A stretch of DNA of 7,876 nucleotides from the NCBI GenBank assembly GCA_030523385.1, contig JAUNIV010000095.1, forward strand, positions 1 through 7,876, given 5' to 3'. The translations under genes were made by a program, and so were the position numbers. Below, piece after piece: positions 1-4,662 of the stretch; position 1 is the first letter of the stretch; every line of letters starts with the position of its first letter. The notes beneath the pieces are model-generated. The model was not told where the DNA came from and did not search any database. It was given only the letters and a program-made list of their open reading frames with translations. This stretch comes from Bacteroidales bacterium (lineage in GTDB: Bacteria; Bacteroidota; Bacteroidia; Bacteroidales; Bacteroidaceae).

Positions 1-62
1 CATTTGTTTATTTTTAATATTGGAATCAGAGAGCCAACTACTGATTCGCATTATATATAAAT

Positions 63-845
63 ATGAAGAAAGTATTTCTAACAATGGTTCTGGTAGGAAG
101 CCTTGGCGTAGTCCACGCCCAAAACAACTCCAATTCTCTTCGTGAATCGCTGTTGGAACCTGATAACAGCGAAGTATTCGTCATTGCCCATCGGGGCGAC
201 TGGCATGGCACTGCCGAAAACTCCCTGCATGCCATCCAAAAGGCCATAGAGAAGGGTGCAAAAATAGCTTTGGTGGATTTGCAACGAACCAAAGACGGTG
301 AACTCGTGCTCTTCTCTGACCCTACATTGGAACGGCTTACCAACGGGACAGGCGCAGTGAGCGACAAGACGCTGGAAGAATTGCGCAAGCTCTCCTACAA
401 GGAATACCAGGGAGACGCTTCACAAGCTTTCATCCCCACCTGGAAAGAAGCGCTTGCTTTTGCCCAAGGCAAAATATTGCTTGAAGTAACCCCGGGCGAT
501 TATCTGGAGCAAGTGATAGAGGAAGCTACGGCAGCCCACGCACTGCAAAACATCATCATCAGCGGCGAACGCCCCTCGCAAGAGGATGTCATGTTCATCC
601 CGGTAGTAGATTTGGACGGCGAGGATGCCTTGCAACAATTGGCCACGTGTTTGGAAGCAAAGCCGGTTGCCGTGGAATTGCGTTACCGCAGCGATGACAA
701 TACTCTTCTGCCACAGGCTCTACAGCAGCTGAAAGGACGTTGCCGCATTTGCTTCAACACTTTGAAAGAAGGATTGGCAGGCAGCCATGTAGATGTGAAC
801 CGCGAACGCACTCCCGACCAGACTTGGGGAACATTAATCAGATAA
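63..845 (+). CDS. GDPD-like protein, N-terminal part of an interrupted GDPD-esterase
   Basis: The product is a glycerophosphodiester phosphodiesterase-family (TIM-barrel) domain; active relatives hydrolyse glycerophosphodiesters to glycerol-3-phosphate and an alcohol. Residues 1-19 form a signal peptide (KK, hydrophobic core, VHA before Q20), so export is predicted. Family landmarks seen are HRG at 43-45, ENS at 52-54, TKDG at 76-79, DPTLERLTNGTG from 86, and LLEV around 141. Key positions are altered. The metal-binding ExD motif reads L70-V-D72, the HD histidine is S85, and the ExK motif reads E141-V-T143. H43, E52, D72 and E141 remain. Phosphodiesterase activity is therefore doubtful. Translation stops at 843-845, just before the terminal barrel segment, which continues in the same frame as GGTLFVSDQIKPFLRYLN. 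The ATG at 63 is chosen because it begins the signal peptide. The fold assignment is secure; whether the product is functional is unknown. Confidence 0.8.
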   Translation: MKKVFLTMVLVGSLGVVHAQNNSNSLRESLLEPDNSEVFVIAHRGDWHGTAENSLHAIQKAIEKGAKIALVDLQRTKDGELVLFSDPTLERLTNGTGAVSDKTLEELRKLSYKEYQGDASQAFIPTWKEALAFAQGKILLEVTPGDYLEQVIEEATAAHALQNIIISGERPSQEDVMFIPVVDLDGEDALQQLATCLEAKPVAVELRYRSDDNTLLPQALQQLKGRCRICFNTLKEGLAGSHVDVNRERTPDQTWGTLIR

Positions 846-854
846 GGAGGCACT

Positions 855-1838
855 TTGTTTGTCAGCGACCAAATCAAACCTTTCCTCCGTTATCTGAATG
901 GAGAGGAGACAAACAAGAAGCCCGAGACCCGTCCCGACAGAGGTGAAAGAGGTCCCCGCATGCAAGGCGAAGGCAGGCCGCAAGGCAGAAACCCGCGTCA
1001 GGCCAAACCACAAAGCCCGGAGCTGAAAGCCATGATAGCAGAAACCGTGGAGAACTTCGTGCAACAAGAATATCAAGATGAAGAAACAGGACATTCCATG
1101 AAATACAACCTGTTTATCCCGAAAGACTACGATGCAAGCCAAAGCTACCCGATGATTATGTTTATAGGCGATGCCAGCACCGTAAGTCCCGACGTAACCG
1201 TTCCATTGACACAGGGTTATGGAGGCATCATCTGGGCCACGGCCAAAGAGCAGGCCAAACATCCTTGTTTTGTACTCGTGCCGCAATATTCCACGGTCAC
1301 GGTGAACGACGGCTTTAGTACCAGCTACGAAGTGGAAATGACCATCCGCCTCATCCGTTCGCTTCTTTCGCGCTACAGCATAGATACCAACCGCCTCTAC
1401 ACCACGGGGCAATCCATGGGAGGCATGATGTCTCTGTATTTCAATGTGACGCATCCCGATTTCTTTGCCGCCTCGCTGTTTGCCGGTTGCCAATGGGACA
1501 CCTCGAAGATGGAACACTTTGACCAACAGAAGTTCTTCTATGTGGTAGCTGCCGGCGACCCCAAAGCATCCGTAGGCATGGCTCAACTGAAAAAGGTATT
1601 GACCGACAAAGGTTCGTCTTTCAGCGAAGGTGAATGGAGCGCGAAGCTCCCTCAGGAAGAGCAGGACGCACACGTGCGTGAACTGATAGCAGAAGGAAAG
1701 CGCAACAACTTCATCACTTTCACCCTGAAGAGCGTATTGGCCGAAGACGGATCCGGACACGAACACATGTCCTCCTTCGACTATGTGTATAAGCTGGAGG
1801 CTGTGAGAGACTGGTTGTTTGAGCAGAAGAAAGAGTGA
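855..1838 (+). CDS. Alpha/beta-hydrolase esterase domain, C-terminal part of an interrupted protein
   Basis: This is an esterase of the PHB-depolymerase/prolyl-oligopeptidase-like alpha/beta-hydrolase type. The nucleophile motif is GQSMGG with S187. D235 (in AAGDPK) and H302 or H304 (in GHEHM) are the likely rest of the triad. The catalytic domain spans roughly residues 58-327. Residues 1-15 are the missing end of the upstream GDPD domain, and about 16-56 are a linker rich in E, R, P, G and Q. The reading frame is that of the gene at 63-845 and is open from 846, right after its stop. The start is uncertain. TTG at 855 is preceded by AAGGAGG (844-850), and an ATG at 960 in the linker would still keep the whole esterase domain. 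Either product would lack a signal peptide, whereas the ancestral fusion would have been exported. The substrate is unknown; a carboxyl ester is likely, perhaps on a glycan. Confidence 0.7.
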   Translation: MFVSDQIKPFLRYLNGEETNKKPETRPDRGERGPRMQGEGRPQGRNPRQAKPQSPELKAMIAETVENFVQQEYQDEETGHSMKYNLFIPKDYDASQSYPMIMFIGDASTVSPDVTVPLTQGYGGIIWATAKEQAKHPCFVLVPQYSTVTVNDGFSTSYEVEMTIRLIRSLLSRYSIDTNRLYTTGQSMGGMMSLYFNVTHPDFFAASLFAGCQWDTSKMEHFDQQKFFYVVAAGDPKASVGMAQLKKVLTDKGSSFSEGEWSAKLPQEEQDAHVRELIAEGKRNNFITFTLKSVLAEDGSGHEHMSSFDYVYKLEAVRDWLFEQKKE

Positions 1839-1868
1839 TTCTTCAGTAGTTTCTATAAATAGAATTAT

Positions 1869-1914
1869 CGGAGAAGATATATTGAGTGTCGAAATATATC
1901 TTCTCCGTGTTATT
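1869..1914 (+). terminator. Hairpin after the esterase gene, probable terminator
   Basis: A perfect 15-bp inverted repeat (arms 1869-1883 and 1893-1907, 9-nt loop) lies 30 nt after the esterase stop codon. The arms start and end with CGGAGAAG and CTTCTCCG, and the loop-proximal part is A/T rich. It is followed by TGTTATT, a weak U-rich tail. Position and stem suggest an intrinsic terminator isolating this gene from aroC; the poor U tract lowers certainty. Confidence 0.65.
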
Positions 1915-1974
1915 CGAAAACAAAATAAAACATATTTTTCTTACCACCATTAGCCATCATATCAACAAAATCGT

Positions 1975-1982
1975 TACCTTTA
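1975..1982 (+). promoter_or_regulatory. Possible Bacteroides -7 box for aroC
   Basis: TACCTTTA matches the Bacteroidetes housekeeping -7 consensus TAnnTTTG except at the last base. It lies 30 nt before the aroC ATG, which would give a transcript leader of about 20-25 nt, a usual length. No TTTG -33 element is visible at the expected distance, so this is only a candidate. Confidence 0.35.
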
Positions 1983-2012
1983 CCATTCGAAACCATTAAA
2001 GCAAGAAAAGAT

Positions 2013-3089
2013 ATGTTCAATTCATTTGGCAATATATTCCGCCTGACCAGCTTCGGCGAATCTCACGGACCGGGTGTGGGCGGAGTCATCGATGGATTTC
2101 CCGCAGGAATCCGAATAGATATGGACTTTATCCAACAGGAACTGAACCGACGCAGACCGGGACAATCACTGCTCACTACCAGCCGTAAGGAACCCGATGC
2201 AGTGGAGTTCCTGTCGGGAGTATTCGAAGGTAAATCCACCGGATGTCCCATCGGATTCATTGTGTGGAACAAGAACCAGCACTCCAACGATTACGAGAAT
2301 ATCAAGAACCTGTTCCGTCCCTCGCATGCCGACTATACTTACATGCAGAAGTATGGCATTCGCGACTATCGGGGCGGAGGACGTTCGTCGGCTCGCGAAA
2401 CCATCTCGCGCGTAGTGGCAGGAGCATTAGCCAAACTGGCCTTAAAGCAATTAGGCATCAGCATTACTGCCTATACCTCGCAGGTGGGAGGCATCAAGCT
2501 AGATAAAGACTACAAGAGCTATGACCTCAGCCTGATAGAAACCAACGACGTGCGTTGCCCGGACCCTGAGAAAGCAAAGGAAATGGCCGAACTCATTTGG
2601 AAAGTCAAAGGTGAAGGAGATACCATAGGCGGCGTGGTGAGTTGCATCATTCAAGGTTGCCCCATCGGATTAGGACAGCCGGTGTTCGGCAAGCTGCATG
2701 CAGCATTGGGCAATGCCATGCTGAGCATCAATGCCGTGAAGGGCTTCTCCTACGGACAAGGATTTGACTCCATGGAACTGAAAGGCAGCGAGCAGAACGA
2801 TGTATTCTATAACAACAACGGACGGGTGGAAACACGTACCAATTACTCCGGCGGCATACAGGGAGGCATCAGCAACGGGCAGGACATTTATTTCCGTGTA
2901 GCCTTCAAGCCTGTAGCCACCATCCTGATGGAACAACACACCGTCAACCTGGATGGTACGGACACCACCATGAAAGCCAAAGGACGACATGACCCCTGCG
3001 TGTTGCCACGCGCTGTGCCCATCGTAGAGGCAATGGCCGCCATGACTATTTTGGACTATTACCTGATAGACAGAACGACGCAATTATAA
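2013..3089 (+). CDS. aroC: Chorismate synthase
   Basis: Chorismate synthase (EC 4.2.3.5) converts 5-enolpyruvylshikimate-3-phosphate to chorismate, the last step of the shikimate pathway, in the cytoplasm. It needs reduced FMN, although the reaction is redox-neutral overall. All three family signatures are present: GESHGPGVGGVIDGFPAG from residue 15 (H18), GIRDYRGGGRSSARETIS from residue 115, and RHDPCVLPRAVPIVEAMAA from residue 325. H18 and H105 (in RPSHADYTY) are the conserved histidines. The 358-residue length is normal for the bacterial enzyme, and the MFNSFGNIFRLTSFGESHG start is typical of Bacteroidetes AroC, so the ATG at 2013 is secure. There is no fused flavin reductase domain. The M20 dipeptidase gene follows after 16 nt and is probably cotranscribed. 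The frame is intact and there is no sign of transfer. Confidence 0.98.
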   Translation: MFNSFGNIFRLTSFGESHGPGVGGVIDGFPAGIRIDMDFIQQELNRRRPGQSLLTTSRKEPDAVEFLSGVFEGKSTGCPIGFIVWNKNQHSNDYENIKNLFRPSHADYTYMQKYGIRDYRGGGRSSARETISRVVAGALAKLALKQLGISITAYTSQVGGIKLDKDYKSYDLSLIETNDVRCPDPEKAKEMAELIWKVKGEGDTIGGVVSCIIQGCPIGLGQPVFGKLHAALGNAMLSINAVKGFSYGQGFDSMELKGSEQNDVFYNNNGRVETRTNYSGGIQGGISNGQDIYFRVAFKPVATILMEQHTVNLDGTDTTMKAKGRHDPCVLPRAVPIVEAMAAMTILDYYLIDRTTQL

Positions 3090-3105
3090 ACCTTATATAT
3101 AATAT

Positions 3106-4461
3106 ATGAAAATCCAACAATATATTCAAGAAAACGAAGCTCGCTTCATGGAGGAGCTGTTCAGCCTGATTCGCATACCGAGTATCAGCGCGTTGCCCGA
3201 ACATAAGGATGACATGCTGGCATGTGCCCTGCGCTGGACGGAACTGCTCTTAGAAGCCGGAGCCGATGAAGCAATGGTGATGCCCTCGCAAGGCAACCCG
3301 CTGGTGTTTGCCCAAAAGCACGTGAATGACGATGCTCCTACGGTGCTCATCTACGCCCATTATGACGTGATGCCCGCCGAACCGCTGGAGTTATGGAAAA
3401 GCCAACCCTTTGAACCTGAGATACGTGACGGACGCATTTGGGCACGCGGTGCCGACGATGACAAGGGACAAGCCATGATTCAGGTAAAGGCTTTCGAATA
3501 CGTGGTGAAGCACGGACTGCTGAACCACAATGTAAAATTCATATTCGAAGGCGAAGAGGAAATAGGCTCGCCCAGTCTGAATGCTTTCATCAAAGAACAC
3601 AAGGAAATGCTGAAAGCCGATGTGATTCTTGTGTCGGACACCAGTATGTTGGGTGCTGACCTGCCTTCGCTCACCACCGGATTGCGCGGACTTGCTTATT
3701 GGGAAATAGAAGTAACCGGTCCGAATCGCGACCTGCATTCGGGACACTTCGGTGGCGCTGTGGCCAACCCCATCAACACCTTGTGTGCCCTGCTGGCCAA
3801 TGTCATTGATGAGGACGGACGTATCACCATTCCGCATTTCTATGATGATGTGGAGGAAGTGCCTGCCGCCGAACGCAAGATGATTGCCCAAATACCTTTC
3901 GATGAGAAGAAGTACATGGAAGCCATCGGGGTGCGTGCGCTGAAAGGCGAAAAGGGATATTCCACCCTGGAACGTAACAGTTGCCGTCCGTCATTCGATG
4001 TGTGTGGCATTTGGGGCGGTTACACAGGCGAAGGTTCAAAGACGGTATTGCCTTCCAAAGCATACGCCAAAGTTTCCTGCCGGCTGGTGCCTCATCAGAA
4101 CCATGCAGTCATCTCCAAACTGTTTACAGACTACATTCAGTCCGTAGCACCAGAGTATGTGGAAGTGAAAGTTACCCCCATGCACGGCGGCGAAGGCTAC
4201 GTATGCCCCATCACCTTGCCTGCCTATCAGGCTGCCGAAAAAGGATTTACCAAAGCATTCGGCAAGAGACCGTTGGCCGTGCGTCGCGGAGGAAGCATTC
4301 CCATTATCAGCGACTTTGAACAGATATTGGGCATTAAAACTGTGCTGATGGGATTCGGACTGGAAAGTGATGCCATCCATTCGCCCAACGAGAACTTCTC
4401 ATTGGACATCTTCCGTAAAGGAATAGAAGCTGTGGTGGAGTTTCATCTGAATTATTCATAA
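3106..4461 (+). CDS. M20-family metallodipeptidase
   Basis: This is a dinuclear zinc peptidase of the M20 family, most like the cytosolic nonspecific dipeptidase/carnosinase group. It is expected to cleave dipeptides or very short peptides. No signal peptide is visible, so it acts in the cytoplasm. Predicted ligands and catalytic residues are H85 and D87 (YAHYDVMP), bridging D118 (ADDDKG), E151 as base and E152 as ligand (EGEEEIGS), D178 (VSDTS), and H425 near the C terminus (AIHSPNENF). The dimerisation-domain signature DLHSGHFGG (H211) is present. The 451-residue length fits the family. The gene begins 16 nt after aroC with no visible terminator or clear promoter between, so an operon is likely. 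The link to aroC looks positional rather than metabolic. The exact substrate cannot be told from sequence; related M20 enzymes include aminoacylases and succinyl-diaminopimelate desuccinylase, but the EGEEEIGS and DDKG forms favour dipeptidase. Confidence 0.93.
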   Translation: MKIQQYIQENEARFMEELFSLIRIPSISALPEHKDDMLACALRWTELLLEAGADEAMVMPSQGNPLVFAQKHVNDDAPTVLIYAHYDVMPAEPLELWKSQPFEPEIRDGRIWARGADDDKGQAMIQVKAFEYVVKHGLLNHNVKFIFEGEEEIGSPSLNAFIKEHKEMLKADVILVSDTSMLGADLPSLTTGLRGLAYWEIEVTGPNRDLHSGHFGGAVANPINTLCALLANVIDEDGRITIPHFYDDVEEVPAAERKMIAQIPFDEKKYMEAIGVRALKGEKGYSTLERNSCRPSFDVCGIWGGYTGEGSKTVLPSKAYAKVSCRLVPHQNHAVISKLFTDYIQSVAPEYVEVKVTPMHGGEGYVCPITLPAYQAAEKGFTKAFGKRPLAVRRGGSIPIISDFEQILGIKTVLMGFGLESDAIHSPNENFSLDIFRKGIEAVVEFHLNYS

Positions 4462-4479
4462 CTTGAAATTATCCCTAAA

Positions 4480-4517
4480 ATGCAAGTATCTGCGATAGTC
4501 AACGCAGATACTTGCAT
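4480..4517 (+). terminator. Perfect 15-bp hairpin after the dipeptidase gene
   Basis: Arms at 4480-4494 and 4503-4517 pair perfectly (ATGCAAGTATCTGCG and its complement) around an 8-nt loop. The element begins 19 nt after the dipeptidase stop codon. Position suggests a transcript end for the aroC-dipeptidase unit. The sequence just after the stem is AAACTGATAA, so there is no U tract; it may instead be a 3'-end stabilising or processing hairpin. The A-run before the left arm would give a short U-run on the minus strand, but no minus-strand gene needs it. Confidence 0.55.
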
Positions 4518-4607
4518 AAACTGATAATGCTTTTGATGGAATCTGACGGACCGATATAACCGTACTGTACACGCAGTCACTCCATGATTACCCAGTAGGC
4601 ACCATAA

Positions 4608-4636
4608 TTTGGAGGTTACAAGATTTTCTAATTTCA
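4608..4636 (+). promoter_or_regulatory. Weak candidate promoter for the amidase gene
   Basis: TTTG at 4608-4611 and TAATTTCA at 4629-4636 are 17 nt apart and resemble the Bacteroides -33 (TTTG) and -7 (TAnnTTTG) elements. The -7 copy has two mismatches. The predicted start would leave a leader of about 20 nt before the ATG at 4663. The rest of the 201-nt gap beyond the hairpin shows nothing else convincing. Confidence 0.25.
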
Positions 4637-4662
4637 CAACCTGAACCCAAAAAGGAAACGAG

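Larger units (their letters stand above)
63..1838 (+). pseudogene. Probable single GDPD-esterase fusion gene broken by an in-frame TAA
   Basis: Read through the TAA at 843-845, this interval encodes one 591-codon protein: signal peptide, GDPD-like domain, charged proline/glycine/glutamine linker, then alpha/beta-hydrolase domain. The two halves are in the same frame with nine nucleotides between the stop and the next possible TTG start. The residues on either side of the stop (WGTLIR, then GGTLFVSDQ) match the continuous end of a GDPD barrel, where many relatives have a lysine or other residue before GG. A one-base change from AAA, GAA or CAA would create the stop; no frameshift is needed. 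The alternatives are two separately translated genes using the TTG or ATG start downstream, or a base-calling error. Both halves keep long open frames with coherent motifs, so the mutation, if real, is probably recent. Confidence 0.6.

Noticed and set aside
1..62. TTTG at 3-6 as a -33 element for the first gene
   Set aside because: No acceptable TAnnTTTG lies 17-23 nt downstream, and the window edge prevents a fuller look.
834..1766. A 310-codon open frame on the minus strand, opposite the esterase
   Set aside because: It lies fully antisense to a region with clear GDPD/esterase motifs, its translation is rich in F, H, R and C without domain structure, and it has no promoter or leader; it is a codon-bias shadow.
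2197..2506. Two overlapping short + strand frames inside aroC
   Set aside because: They are out-of-frame readings of an intact, well conserved aroC.
3090..3105. TATATAATATATG region before the dipeptidase as a possible promoter
   Set aside because: It is only 16 nt and too close to the start codon for a normal leader, and it does not match TAnnTTTG; cotranscription with aroC is simpler.
4535..4558. A very short ATG frame (7 codons) in the 201-nt gap, considered as a leader peptide
   Set aside because: It has no run of regulatory codons, no adjoining attenuator hairpin (the hairpin lies upstream), and is expected by chance.
4562..4570. GTAC-T-GTAC short repeat as a possible operator
   Set aside because: It is only four bases per arm and has no second copy near the gene; chance is sufficient.
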